Of a stretch of DNA of 49,410 bases, positions 23,971-32,181 are shown piece by piece; the stretch's first letter is position 1, and every line of letters begins with the position of its first letter. The notes under the pieces were generated by a model. The model worked only from the letters and a program-made list of their open reading frames with translations. It had not been told where the DNA came from and did not search any database. Position numbers and translations under genes: made by a program. The DNA comes from JBCCGG01 sp039029395 (GTDB taxonomy: Bacteria; Pseudomonadota; Alphaproteobacteria; Kiloniellales; JAKSDN01), in assembly GCA_039029395.1 (NCBI GenBank), contig JBCCGG010000044.1:1-49410 (forward strand), in the 5' to 3' direction.

Positions 23971-23987
23971 CGAAGGGTCAGCGCCCG

Positions 23988-24671
23988 ATGAGCCATTCTC
24001 CTTTGGCCCTGTCTGCCGCCGAACTCGCTGCCACGATCGGATCGCCGGCGGCTCCTTGGATCATCGATGTGCGACGCCGAGAGGCATTTGAGGCGGCCGA
24101 AAGGATGATCGCCGGGGCGTGCTGGCGGGATCACGCCAGCGCCGCGCAATGGGCTTCGGCGCTGCCGCCCGGGCCGCTCGTGGTCTACTGCGTTCATGGC
24201 CATCAAGTCAGCCAGATCTCGGCCGCCCTGCTTCGCGGCGCCGGCCGTTCCGCGCGCTATCTGGCGGGCGGATTCGAGGGGTACCGGGATCAGGGGGGCG
24301 AGACCATGTCCCGGGCCGCTCTTACCGCGGGCGGTCACTGGGTCACCGCCGATCCGCCGTCCCCAGGGGCCTTGGCTTGCGCGTGGTTGATTCGGCGCTT
24401 CATCGACCGGCGCGGCGAGATTCACTTTGTCGAGACCGAATGGGCCGTAGCCGCGGCGAAGGAGATCGGCGCAGCGACCTTTGCGCTCTCCAAAGAAACT
24501 GAGGCATTTGATGAGATGCGTCACGCCTATGGCATCGGGTTGCTTGCGCTCGAGGGTATCGGCGAGGGACTCGAGCATGTTCTCGACGGCCTGATCAAGC
24601 TTCATGGACCCGGAGACACGTTACTTGAGCAGTCGGCCGCGGTCTTCGATGCCATCTACGCCATACGATGA
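23988..24671 (+). CDS. Rhodanese-ChrB fusion (chromate resistance protein)
   Basis: A 227-residue two-domain protein. Residues 1-105 form a rhodanese-like domain: WIIDVRRREAFEAAERMIAG, then the active-site loop VVYCVHGHQVS with C68, then YLAGGFEGY. Residues about 115-227 match the C-terminal ChrB domain (WVTADPPSPGALACAWLIRR, then DRRGEIHFVE, then AFDEMRHAYGIGLLAL, then LHGPGDTLLEQ). ChrB-type proteins regulate or assist chromate efflux; the N-terminal ChrB part is replaced here by rhodanese. It is the first gene of a two-gene operon, overlapping chrA by 4 bases (ATGA). A thiol or sulfur role linked to chromate reduction is possible but inferred. Confidence 0.85.
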   Translation: MSHSPLALSAAELAATIGSPAAPWIIDVRRREAFEAAERMIAGACWRDHASAAQWASALPPGPLVVYCVHGHQVSQISAALLRGAGRSARYLAGGFEGYRDQGGETMSRAALTAGGHWVTADPPSPGALACAWLIRRFIDRRGEIHFVETEWAVAAAKEIGAATFALSKETEAFDEMRHAYGIGLLALEGIGEGLEHVLDGLIKLHGPGDTLLEQSAAVFDAIYAIR

Positions 24672-25993
24672 GCGTCCCGCGATCAGAGGTGACCTTTGGA
24701 CAGGCCTTTTGGGTTTGGCTCAAGATCGGCCTTATGAGCTTTGGCGGCCCAGCCGGCCAGATCGCCCTGATGCACCGCACCCTGGTCGAGCAAAAGCGCT
24801 GGATCAGTGAGAGCCGTTTCCTGCACGCCCTGAACTATTGCATGCTCCTGCCCGGCCCCGAGGCCCAGCAGCTCGCGGTTTACGTCGGCTGGCTTCTGCA
24901 TGGTATTGCCGGCGGCCTGGTCGCCGGAATTCTCTTCGTGCTGCCCGGCGCCCTGGTCATGCTGGCACTGAGCATCCTCTACGTTCTGTTTCAGGACCTG
25001 ATCGCGGTCGAGGCTCTGTTCTTCGGCATCAAGGCTGCGGTTCTCGCGGTGGTCGTGGAGGCCGTCCTGAGGATCGGCCGCAAAGTGCTCAAGAATCAGA
25101 CCATGGTGGCGATCGCAGTGCTGGCCTTTGTCGCGATCTTTTTTTTCGACTTGCCCTTTCCGGTGATCGTCGCGGTGGCCGGTGTGAGTGGCCTGCTTGG
25201 TGCGCGCCTGGCCCCCGAGCGCTTTTCCGTGCTTGGCGGCGACGGCGACGACGAGGCGCTGCCGGAGCGTCATCCGCCAGTCGGCCGCGCCGTCAAGACG
25301 GTCCTGGTCTGCGCGCTGCTATGGAGCACGCCGGTCGTGCTCGCCGCCCTTTGGCTCGGACGGGACTCGGTCTTCGTGGCCGAAGGGGTGTTCTTCTCCA
25401 AGCTCGCGGTGGTCACCTTCGGCGGCGCCTACGCGGTGCTCGCCTACATGGCGCAGCAGGCGGTCGAGGTTTATGGCTGGCTCGAGCCGGGCGAGATGCT
25501 AGATGGCCTGGGCCTGGCCGAGACGACGCCGGGCCCGCTCATCATGGTGGTGCAGTTCGTCGGCTTTCTCGGCGCCTACCGTTTTCCGGGTCCGCTCGAC
25601 CCCATGACGGCCGGTGTGCTAGGCGCGGCGCTCGCTACATGGGTGACCTTCGTGCCCTGCTTTTTGTGGATATTCTTAGGTGCGCCCTATGTGGAGCGCT
25701 TGCGACGCAACCGTGCGCTGAGCGCCGCGCTTTCGGCGATCACCGCAGCCGTGGTTGGGGTGGTGCTCAACCTGGCGATCTGGTTCGGTCTGCATGTCGT
25801 CTTCGCCGAGGTGAATTCGGTCTCGGCTCACGGCCTCCGGCTGCTGGTACCGAGCCTGAACAGTCTCGACGTGGCTGCTTTGGCTCTCTCTCTGCTGGCA
25901 GCGGTGGTGCTGTTGTACTTCAAGCTCGGCATGGCGGCGACCCTCGGGCTCTGCGCCTTGGCCGGCTTGGTATGGCGCGGCGGATTGATCTGA
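24668..25993 (+). CDS. chrA: Chromate transporter ChrA (long-chain)
   Basis: A 441-residue inner-membrane protein with about ten to twelve hydrophobic helices, made of two homologous CHR domains. The first half starts FWVWLKIGLMSFGGPAGQIA with NYCMLLPGPEAQQLAVYVGW. The second half repeats the pattern in FSKLAVVTFGGAYAVLAYM and GLAETTPGPLIMVVQFVGF. The FGG(P/A) and (L)PGP motifs in both halves are the family signature. ChrA exports chromate using the proton motive force; sulfate-like oxyanions are possible alternatives. Translationally coupled to the rhodanese-ChrB gene; its stop is 9 bases from the convergent GNAT gene. Confidence 0.93.
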   Translation: MSVPRSEVTFGQAFWVWLKIGLMSFGGPAGQIALMHRTLVEQKRWISESRFLHALNYCMLLPGPEAQQLAVYVGWLLHGIAGGLVAGILFVLPGALVMLALSILYVLFQDLIAVEALFFGIKAAVLAVVVEAVLRIGRKVLKNQTMVAIAVLAFVAIFFFDLPFPVIVAVAGVSGLLGARLAPERFSVLGGDGDDEALPERHPPVGRAVKTVLVCALLWSTPVVLAALWLGRDSVFVAEGVFFSKLAVVTFGGAYAVLAYMAQQAVEVYGWLEPGEMLDGLGLAETTPGPLIMVVQFVGFLGAYRFPGPLDPMTAGVLGAALATWVTFVPCFLWIFLGAPYVERLRRNRALSAALSAITAAVVGVVLNLAIWFGLHVVFAEVNSVSAHGLRLLVPSLNSLDVAALALSLLAAVVLLYFKLGMAATLGLCALAGLVWRGGLI

Positions 25994-26002
25994 GCCTTCT
26001 CT

Positions 26003-26494
26003 CTAATCGACCGGCCAGCGTGCCTCGGGCCAATAGGTTGGAAACTCCTCCCGGTACACTGTGGCGCCGATGGCTTCATAAAACGCGATTGCGCGGGGGT
26101 TCTTGCACCATACCGACCAGCGAATCATGCCGGCCTTTCCGACGCGGGCTTGCTTCGCCGCATCGGCCATGAGTGCCCGGCCGACTCCTTGGCGTCGCGC
26201 GCCAGCGCGCACATAGACATCTGGCAAGAACAGCGTGCGCAAGGCGTGGTCTGCATCGTAGCCAAAATGATAGTTGTAGTAACCGACCGCCGCGCCGTCG
26301 CGCTCGGCGATCCGGCAGGAAAAGCAAGGAGTCTCTCCAAATGCCTCGCGCAGGAAGATCTCACCCCAAGGCTTGCGGTCCTCCGCCGCCAGGGCACTGC
26401 CATCAAGGGAGCAGATGTAGGTTTCGTTCTCCAAGGTCATCTGGTCGATGAGCGTGGCGTCTGCTTCGGTAGCGTCTCGGAAGGTAACGCTCAT
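26003..26494 (-). CDS. GNAT family N-acetyltransferase
   Basis: A 163-residue acetyl-CoA-dependent acyltransferase. The acetyl-CoA-binding motif A is seen in LFLPDVYVRAGARRQGVGRA (R-x-x-G-x-G/A) followed by LMADAAKQA, and the later RWSVWCKNPRAIAFYEAIGA segment is the conserved motif B. The overall pattern is close to diamine or spermidine acetyltransferase-like GNATs, but the substrate cannot be read from sequence. The ATG at 26494 overlaps the DUF2244 stop by 4 bases, so the two genes are coupled; the longer open frame upstream is a shadow inside that gene. Confidence 0.87.
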   Translation of the reverse strand: MSVTFRDATEADATLIDQMTLENETYICSLDGSALAAEDRKPWGEIFLREAFGETPCFSCRIAERDGAAVGYYNYHFGYDADHALRTLFLPDVYVRAGARRQGVGRALMADAAKQARVGKAGMIRWSVWCKNPRAIAFYEAIGATVYREEFPTYWPEARWPVD

Positions 26495-27000
26495 GCCAGA
26501 TCGGGCGCGCGGCGGACCTTCCGCAAGGCATCGCGCAAGGCCTTGGCCAGGTCGAGTCGCTCGTCGAGTGTGAGGAACTTGCCGATCGCCAGGCTCTTGC
26601 CATGGGAGCGCACCACCAGCTGACTGTCCCGGCGGGGCGGATCGTCCATGAGAACCTGCAGCCAGGACGGCTGAAAATGCCACTCGGATACGCTGCCCCA
26701 ATGATCGACCCGGTGGATCAGCAGACGTTCACGTGTCAGGTGCAGCGTCTCGTAGGCGCGACCGTGCCGGTAGTTGATCTTGAACGCAAGGTAGATCAGC
26801 AGCACGTCGAGACCAAGGAAGCCGATGACTGGCCAAGCACCGGCCAGATAGAAGCCCAGCCCGGCCGAGAAGCTAACAAAGCAGATCGCCAACATCAGAA
26901 TCACGAAGCCACGCGGCGAGAGGCTGCGATGTGGTGTCAGCACCGCGTCGAACAGCACTGCTTCGTCGTCGGTTTCGGGTGTTTGTCGTGCATCGTCCAT
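26491..27000 (-). CDS. DUF2244 integral membrane protein
   Basis: A 169-residue protein with two adjacent membrane helices (about 31-53, RGFVILMLAICFVSFSAGLG, and 58-75, WPVIGFLGLDVLLIYLAF). Then comes a soluble C-terminal domain beginning NYRHGRAYETLHLT and containing WHFQPSWLQVLMDDP, and ending in a conserved helical IGKFLTLDERLDLAKALRDA. This is the DUF2244 layout, often found beside cytochrome oxidase or nth genes in alphaproteobacteria; its function is unknown. The ATG at 27000 is preferred over a TTG at 27012. Divergent from nth by 80 bases. Confidence 0.86.
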   Translation of the reverse strand: MDDARQTPETDDEAVLFDAVLTPHRSLSPRGFVILMLAICFVSFSAGLGFYLAGAWPVIGFLGLDVLLIYLAFKINYRHGRAYETLHLTRERLLIHRVDHWGSVSEWHFQPSWLQVLMDDPPRRDSQLVVRSHGKSLAIGKFLTLDERLDLAKALRDALRKVRRAPDLA

Positions 27001-27080
27001 GGCCAGACGCAATCCTAAATCCGGGCGTGAGTCGAAGGCAAGCCATTGGCGTCGCCGACCGCGGCCATTAGAGTGAGACC

Positions 27081-27749
27081 ATGAAACGTGCCGACATCGC
27101 CCTTTTCTTTGACAAGCTCGCCGAGCAGATCGGCACCCCCAAGGGCGAACTCGACTACGTCAACCCCTACACCTTGCTGGTCGCGGTTGTGCTGTCGGCC
27201 CAAGCCACCGACGTTGGGGTCAACAAGGCGACCAAGCCGCTCTTTAAGATCGCCGACACGCCGGAAAAAATGTTCGCCCTCGGCGAAGCGCGCCTGAAGG
27301 ACTACATCAAGACGATCGGGCTCTACAATTCCAAGGCCAAGAACGTCATCGCGCTGTCTCGCATCCTGATCGAGCAACATGACAGCCGGGTGCCGCGGGA
27401 GCGTGAAACCTTGGAAACCCTGCCGGGAGTCGGGCGCAAGACTGCCAACGTGGTGCTCAATATCGCCTTTGGCGAGCCGACCATTGCGGTCGACACTCAC
27501 GTCCTGCGTGTTTCCAACCGCACCGGTCTCGCGCCCGGCAAGACGCCTCTTGCCGTGGAGCTCAAGCTGGAGAAGGTGGTGCCGAAGGACCGCAAGCTCC
27601 ATGCGCATCATTGGCTGATTCTGCACGGCCGCTACGTCTGTAAGGCGCGCAAACCCGACTGCCCGGCCTGCGTCGTGCATGACATTTGCGCCTACAAGGC
27701 TAAGGCCACCGCCGAAGCGCCGGCCAAATCAGCTCGTCGGCGTGCCTAG
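27081..27749 (+). CDS. nth: Endonuclease III
   Basis: A 222-residue bifunctional DNA glycosylase/AP lyase that removes oxidised pyrimidines. The helix-hairpin-helix is LPGVGRKTANVVLN with the catalytic lysine in GRKTA, and the catalytic aspartate is in AVDTHVLRVSNR. The C-terminal iron-sulfur cluster loop is C-x6-C-x2-C-x5-C (CKARKPDCPACVVHDIC). Length is normal with a short basic tail. The last 21 bases overlap the end of the convergent lipoprotein gene. Confidence 0.97.
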   Translation: MKRADIALFFDKLAEQIGTPKGELDYVNPYTLLVAVVLSAQATDVGVNKATKPLFKIADTPEKMFALGEARLKDYIKTIGLYNSKAKNVIALSRILIEQHDSRVPRERETLETLPGVGRKTANVVLNIAFGEPTIAVDTHVLRVSNRTGLAPGKTPLAVELKLEKVVPKDRKLHAHHWLILHGRYVCKARKPDCPACVVHDICAYKAKATAEAPAKSARRRA

Positions 27750-28178
27750 CTGCGCGCGCAGGACTTGATTGAGGCAGGGCCGGGTGTCGACCTTCGCGCC
27801 AGCCCGGTCGCGCGCTTCCACATAGGTGACCCGGCCGCCCGCGGCCTCGTCGTAGAGCACAACATCGAGCACGCAGGCTCCGGTGCGATACTGCCAAATT
27901 TGGGCGGGCGTTTCCCGGCGGACCAGCTCGGGCCGGCCCAGCAGACCTTCGAGGTCCACCGGATCGAGTCCCATCAGACGGTCCGGGTCGTCGTCGATCA
28001 CGGGCTCCGGCGGCAGGGCCGCCAGGCTCTCGGCCGGTTCCGGTGCAGGCTTGGCAGCCGGGGCGCTCGCCTGCTTGGTGCCGGCCGGCGGGGTCGCGCA
28101 AGCGGTAAGCAGACCCAGGGCACCACCAAACAGCAGCGCCCGGGTCCAGCTTTGAAGCTGCCGGCTGTCGGCCACCAT
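27729..28178 (-). CDS. Small lipoprotein, unknown function
   Basis: A 149-residue putative lipoprotein. The signal sequence ends in LLTAC with the lipidated cysteine at residue 27, followed by a Pro/Ala linker and a folded region from about 60. That region begins DDDPDRLMGLDPVDLEGLLG, continues RPELVRRETPAQIWQYRTGA and ends CVLDVVLY. The G-L-x-P...LLG-x-P pattern followed by W-Q-Y resembles the SmpA/OmlA (BamE-like) fold, but I do not claim homology. It is the last gene of a minus-strand group (EI24, bactofilin, this), 26 bases after bactofilin, and its 3' end overlaps nth by 21 bases. Confidence 0.72.
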   Translation of the reverse strand: MVADSRQLQSWTRALLFGGALGLLTACATPPAGTKQASAPAAKPAPEPAESLAALPPEPVIDDDPDRLMGLDPVDLEGLLGRPELVRRETPAQIWQYRTGACVLDVVLYDEAAGGRVTYVEARDRAGAKVDTRPCLNQVLRAQLGTPTS

Positions 28179-28204
28179 CCAGCCGATCTCTTAACGGAGC
28201 TGCC

Positions 28205-28903
28205 TTAAGCGCTCTCTACTGCGCCTTCGGACTCATCGTCGTCCAGCGGGCCTTCGGCCAAGCGGCTCTCGACCTCGGCCTGGATCGCGCTGGCGCCAGA
28301 CGTCTCGGCGACCATGGCGGCGCTCGGCTCGATCTCTTCCATCGTGCCCGAAATTCGGCCGCCGCGCTCGATCTCCATCTGGGCGTAGCGCAGGGAGCCG
28401 ACCAATCGACCGGTGGCGCGCATGGTCAGCTGGCCGTGCACGGTCAGATCGCCCTCGAAGCGTCCGCTGATGTCCGCGTGATCGACCGAGGCCGAGCCCT
28501 TGTAAAGGCCAGTGGCGCTGATCTGAAGTGCGCTGCATTCGGTGTTGCTGGATTCAACCTGGCCCTCAACCACGAGCTTTTGGCAGGACTTGATCTCGCC
28601 GGATAGCGAGATGTCCTGGCCCACCACCAGCTTGCGGCCTTCATTCGTGCTCGGCTCCGGCGGTGCCATCGGCTCGATCCGGCGTCCCGGGCTCGGGATC
28701 GGATCGGCTGGACGGCGAATCGGCTCCTGCGGGGCCGCCGCCGCTGGGCGTGCCGCCTCGGGCGTGGCAACCCGGGCTGGGCGCTTGGGCGCGGGTCGTG
28801 CCGCGGGACGGGTTGGCGGAATCGCGACGCCTTCGGCTTCCATGCTCTCTTCCGTCGTGCCGGCCCTATCCCCCAGATCTGGTGTCCTACGCTTGCCGAA
28901 CAT
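28205..28903 (-). CDS. Bactofilin (polymer-forming cytoskeletal protein)
   Basis: A 232-residue bactofilin. A disordered Pro/Ala/Arg-rich N-terminal region (about 1-85) precedes the beta-helical DUF583 core (about 90-185: KLVVGQDISLSGEIKSCQKL, VDHADISGRFEGDLTVHGQL, LRYAQMEIERGGRISGTMEE), then an acidic tail. Bactofilins polymerise without nucleotides and scaffold cell-wall or stalk machinery under the membrane. I choose the ATG at 28903: it has AGGA five bases upstream and gives MFGKRR, like the short membrane-targeting N-termini known in bactofilins. An ATG at 28963, overlapping the EI24 stop by 4 bases, is the alternative and adds 20 residues. Confidence 0.86.
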   Translation of the reverse strand: MFGKRRTPDLGDRAGTTEESMEAEGVAIPPTRPAARPAPKRPARVATPEAARPAAAAPQEPIRRPADPIPSPGRRIEPMAPPEPSTNEGRKLVVGQDISLSGEIKSCQKLVVEGQVESSNTECSALQISATGLYKGSASVDHADISGRFEGDLTVHGQLTMRATGRLVGSLRYAQMEIERGGRISGTMEEIEPSAAMVAETSGASAIQAEVESRLAEGPLDDDESEGAVESA

Positions 28904-28959
28904 GTTTTTCCTGTTCCTTTCTTTAGGAGTAGCGCCCTTTGGGGGGCGCGGCTTGCCCG

Positions 28960-29673
28960 TCATTTTCCAGCCACCTTTCGGTTATGCCGAAGCAGCTCGA
29001 AGACGTGCAGCATGAACGCCGTGGCCACGATCGGCGTGATGAGATTGACAAGGGGAATCGTAAAGAGGAAGGCGATGAGGACCCCCGCCCAAAAGACGCG
29101 GTTCCGGTAGGTCTTTCGCAAGAGGCCAACATCCTCATGCGCAAGCCGCCGCACCGCCACGAGTTCGAAATATTCGCGGCCGAGAAGATACCCATTCACA
29201 ATGAAAAATACAAAGAGGTTAACGAAAGGTATAAAATAGAACGGAAGCATCACCAAATTGACCAAAACCGTCACAATGGCCAGTTTGATCGCGTCTTTCG
29301 CCGCTTCCATGACCGGCTGATCGCGCGGCACCGGTAGGTTCGGGTAGTGACGCCGCTCGACCGCCCGGGCGATATCTTCCAGCATGAAGCCGAGCGCTAG
29401 CCCGACGATGGCGGGAAACACCAAGAAGCTGCCGACCAGGATCGCCGAGACCGCGACCGCGCCGAACAGCCATTCGGCCGTCGTGCCGAGCCAGCTGGTG
29501 CTGTTGGCAGCGACCCATTCGGACAGCAGGTCGCCAACCCAGGACAAGCCGAACCAAGACGCGATCCAGACCGCGATGAAGATACCGATAGAGATCAGGA
29601 GGGACCTGCCGAGCACCTTTCGGAAGGTTGGGTCCGAGCATTGGCCGATCGACTTGAAAAGCGCGGAAAGCAT
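28960..29673 (-). CDS. EI24 domain membrane protein (CysZ-like fold)
   Basis: A 237-residue integral membrane protein of the EI24/CysZ superfamily. Starts MLSALFKSIGQCSDPTFRKV, the usual cytosolic N-terminus, followed by strong helices near 24-50, 68-96, 130-160 and 195-225. FYFIPFVNLFVFFIVNGYLL and REYFELVAVRR are conserved features. CysZ transports sulfate, but EI24 proteins of this length in alphaproteobacteria have no assigned substrate. The frame is open to 29922 but the ATG at 29673 fits the family. The aromatic-rich helices use AT-rich codons, giving a local dip in GC near 29190-29240. Divergent from the adenosine kinase gene. Confidence 0.85.
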   Translation of the reverse strand: MLSALFKSIGQCSDPTFRKVLGRSLLISIGIFIAVWIASWFGLSWVGDLLSEWVAANSTSWLGTTAEWLFGAVAVSAILVGSFLVFPAIVGLALGFMLEDIARAVERRHYPNLPVPRDQPVMEAAKDAIKLAIVTVLVNLVMLPFYFIPFVNLFVFFIVNGYLLGREYFELVAVRRLAHEDVGLLRKTYRNRVFWAGVLIAFLFTIPLVNLITPIVATAFMLHVFELLRHNRKVAGK

Positions 29674-29812
29674 GTCCCAAGACCATTTGGTCGGCGCCGC
29701 GCCCGCTCGCAAGAGATGACACGCAAAAGGCCGTCGAGCGACCGTGCTTGCCGGCGAATCGGGCGTAGCTATACTGCAGCCCGAATCGCACGAAATGTGG
29801 TGAGCCGTCCAG

Positions 29813-30805
29813 ATGCAAAATGAAGTTATCGACGTTGTCGGCATCGGCAACGCAATCGTCGACGTCTTGAGCCAGGCCGACGATGCCTTTCTCGATCGCG
29901 AGGGGCTCGCCAAGGGCGCCATGACCTTGATCGACGGCGCGCGTGCCGAATCGCTCTATGCGGCGATGGGGCCGGCCCGGGAGGTCTCGGGCGGCTCGGC
30001 CGCCAATACCATGGCAGGCCTGGCGGCCCTGGGCGGCAAAGGCGCCTTCGTTGGCAAGGTGCGCAACGATCAGCTGGGCGGCATCTTCCGCCACGACATT
30101 CGCGCTGCCGGCGTCGATTTCGATACGCCGGCCGCGACCAATGGCCCGCCGACGGCGCGCTGCCTGGTGTTCGTCACGCCCGATGCCCAGCGCACCATGA
30201 GCACCTATCTCGGCGCCTGCATCGATCTCGGGCCCGACGACCTGGACGCGGACCAGATTCAACGTGCCAAGATCCTCTACCTCGAGGGCTATCTCTGGGA
30301 CCCGCCGCGCGCCAAGGAGGCCTTTCTCAAGGCCGCCCAGCTGGCCCATGGCGCGGGGCGCAAGGTTGCGCTCAGCCTGTCCGATCCCTTCTGCGTCGAG
30401 CGCCATCGCAGCGAGTTTCGCGACCTGGTCGAAAACCACGTAGATCTGCTGTTCGCCAATGAACAGGAGCTCTGCTCGCTCTATGAAGTGGACTCTTTCA
30501 ACGAGGCCCTTCAAGCGGCACGCGGCGCCTGTGAGCTGGCTGCCTTGACCCGCAGCGAGAAAGGCTCGGTGATCTGTCAGGGCGAAGAGATCCACGTGGT
30601 TGACGCCGAGCCGGTTGGGCGGGTGGTCGATACCACCGGGGCCGGCGATCTCTTCGCCGGCGGCTTCCTGCACGGATATGCCCAGGGGCGCAGCCTCTAC
30701 GATTGCGGGCGCATCGGCGCCATCGCCGCGGCCGAGGTGATCTCCCATTTCGGCGCTCGGCCCGAGATTTCCTTGGCCGATCGCGTGGCGGAGCGCATGG
30801 CCTGA
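29813..30805 (+). CDS. Adenosine kinase-like PfkB-family kinase
   Basis: A 330-residue ribokinase/PfkB-family sugar kinase most like bacterial adenosine kinases. The N-terminal DVVGIGNAIVDVLSQADDAF and SGGSAANTMAGLAALGGKGA segments bind the sugar moiety. The C-terminal signature DTTGAGDLFAGGFLHG (273-288) carries the anion hole and the catalytic aspartate at 279. SLSDPFCVERHR and FANEQEL are typical of the adenosine kinase branch, which phosphorylates adenosine to AMP. Fifteen bases separate it from the AmpG-like gene, so they are probably co-transcribed. Substrate is inferred from family resemblance. Confidence 0.9.
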   Translation: MQNEVIDVVGIGNAIVDVLSQADDAFLDREGLAKGAMTLIDGARAESLYAAMGPAREVSGGSAANTMAGLAALGGKGAFVGKVRNDQLGGIFRHDIRAAGVDFDTPAATNGPPTARCLVFVTPDAQRTMSTYLGACIDLGPDDLDADQIQRAKILYLEGYLWDPPRAKEAFLKAAQLAHGAGRKVALSLSDPFCVERHRSEFRDLVENHVDLLFANEQELCSLYEVDSFNEALQAARGACELAALTRSEKGSVICQGEEIHVVDAEPVGRVVDTTGAGDLFAGGFLHGYAQGRSLYDCGRIGAIAAAEVISHFGARPEISLADRVAERMA

Positions 30806-30820
30806 GCGCCGGGGCCGCTG

Positions 30821-32170
30821 ATGGCTGAGACCGCCGGAGCCCGCCGCGGCTGGGGCGATGCACTCGCGGTCTATCTGAACCGCCGGGTCATCGCCATGGC
30901 ATTCCTCGGTTTCTCCGCCGGGCTACCGTTCCTGCTGATCTTCGGGACCTTGTCGGCGTGGCTCACCGAGGCGGACGTTAGCCGCACGACGATCGGCTTC
31001 TTTAGCTGGGTCGGAATCACATACTCAATCAAGGTGTTTTGGGCGCCGGTTGTCGACCGCCTACCGCTGCCTATCCTGAACAGAGTGCTGGGCCGCCGGC
31101 GCAGCTGGATGCTGGTGGCCCAGATAACGATCGCACTGGGCCTCTTTCTCATGGCCCACACGGACCCGGCGCAAAATCTCGAGCGAGTCGCCTTGCTCGC
31201 CTTTCTAGTGGCCTTCGCTTCGGCGACACAGGACATCGCGGTCGACGCTTACCGGATCGAGGCAGTCAACCGGGACCTGCAAGGTGCCATGGCAGCGACT
31301 TATCAAGGCGGTTACCGAATCGGCGTGCTCCTGGCCGGCGCCGGCGCGCTCTATCTGGCGGAGTTTTATTCTTGGCCGGTTGCCTACATGGTCATGGCCG
31401 CAGCCATGGGGATCGGTGTGGTCACGGTGGCGGTGATCCGCGAACCGGAGGTGGAGATTGCATCGGAGACCCGGGCCCGCGAGGCGAAGCTCTTCGGGTC
31501 GCTGGGTGGCGACGCCGAGGTGGGCGGCCAATGGCGACGCCTTGCCCAATGGTTCGCCGGGGCGGTGGTCGCGCCCTTCGTCGACTTCTTCGCGCGCAAC
31601 GGCACGGCTGGCTTGATCATCTTGGCCTTCGTCGGGCTCTACCGTTTGAGCGACATCAACCTGGGCATCATGGCCAACCCATTCTATCTGGACATGGGCT
31701 TCACCAAGGCCGAGATCGCCAATGTGACGAAGGTCTTCGGGGTGCTCATGACCATGGCCGGTGCCTTCTTGGGCGGCCTCCTGGTGGCCCGCTACGGCAT
31801 TCTGCGGCCGCTGCTCCTGGGCGCCCTGCTGGTGCCGATCACCAACCTGCTCTTCATCGTGCTGGCGCTGAGCGGGCCAGACCTGGCATTGCTGACCATG
31901 ACTATCGGCGCCGACAATCTCTCGGCTGGGCTCGCCGGCTCGGCCTTCATCGCCTATCTCTCGAGCCTCACCAACACGGCCTACACGGCGACCCAGTACG
32001 CGCTTTTTAGCTCGCTTTTCACCTTGCCGGGCAAGCTGGTCGGCGGCTTCTCCGGGGTGGTCGTGGACGCCGCCGGCTACCCGGTCTTCTTCGCCTATGC
32101 CTCGGCGCTCGGCCTGCCGGCGATCGTCCTGGTGCTGGTCCTGATGGCGCGAGCACGCCGATCAGGCTAA
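30821..32170 (+). CDS. AmpG-like muropeptide/MFS transporter
   Basis: A 449-residue major facilitator protein with about 12 to 14 membrane helices. The N-terminal FLGFSAGLPFLLIFGTLSAW is the AmpG signature, followed by TTIGFFSWVGITYSIKVFWA and PVVDRLPLP. ATQDIAVDAYRIE, GYRIGVLLAGAGALYLAEF and LTNTAYTATQYALFSSLF also match AmpG permeases, which import GlcNAc-anhydroMurNAc peptides for cell-wall recycling. ATG at 30821, 15 bases after the kinase gene. A paralogue with another substrate cannot be excluded. Confidence 0.87.
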   Translation: MAETAGARRGWGDALAVYLNRRVIAMAFLGFSAGLPFLLIFGTLSAWLTEADVSRTTIGFFSWVGITYSIKVFWAPVVDRLPLPILNRVLGRRRSWMLVAQITIALGLFLMAHTDPAQNLERVALLAFLVAFASATQDIAVDAYRIEAVNRDLQGAMAATYQGGYRIGVLLAGAGALYLAEFYSWPVAYMVMAAAMGIGVVTVAVIREPEVEIASETRAREAKLFGSLGGDAEVGGQWRRLAQWFAGAVVAPFVDFFARNGTAGLIILAFVGLYRLSDINLGIMANPFYLDMGFTKAEIANVTKVFGVLMTMAGAFLGGLLVARYGILRPLLLGALLVPITNLLFIVLALSGPDLALLTMTIGADNLSAGLAGSAFIAYLSSLTNTAYTATQYALFSSLFTLPGKLVGGFSGVVVDAAGYPVFFAYASALGLPAIVLVLVLMARARRSG

Positions 32171-32181
32171 ACTTGCGTGTC

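Noticed and set aside
24838..26172. A 444-codon plus-strand frame overlapping chrA
   Set aside because: Out-of-frame shadow of chrA, very Arg-rich and without hydrophobic or conserved pattern.
29180..29240. AT-rich patch in the EI24 gene as a sign of transfer
   Set aside because: The patch encodes a Phe/Ile/Asn-rich membrane helix, whose codons are naturally AT-rich, so no transfer needs to be invoked.
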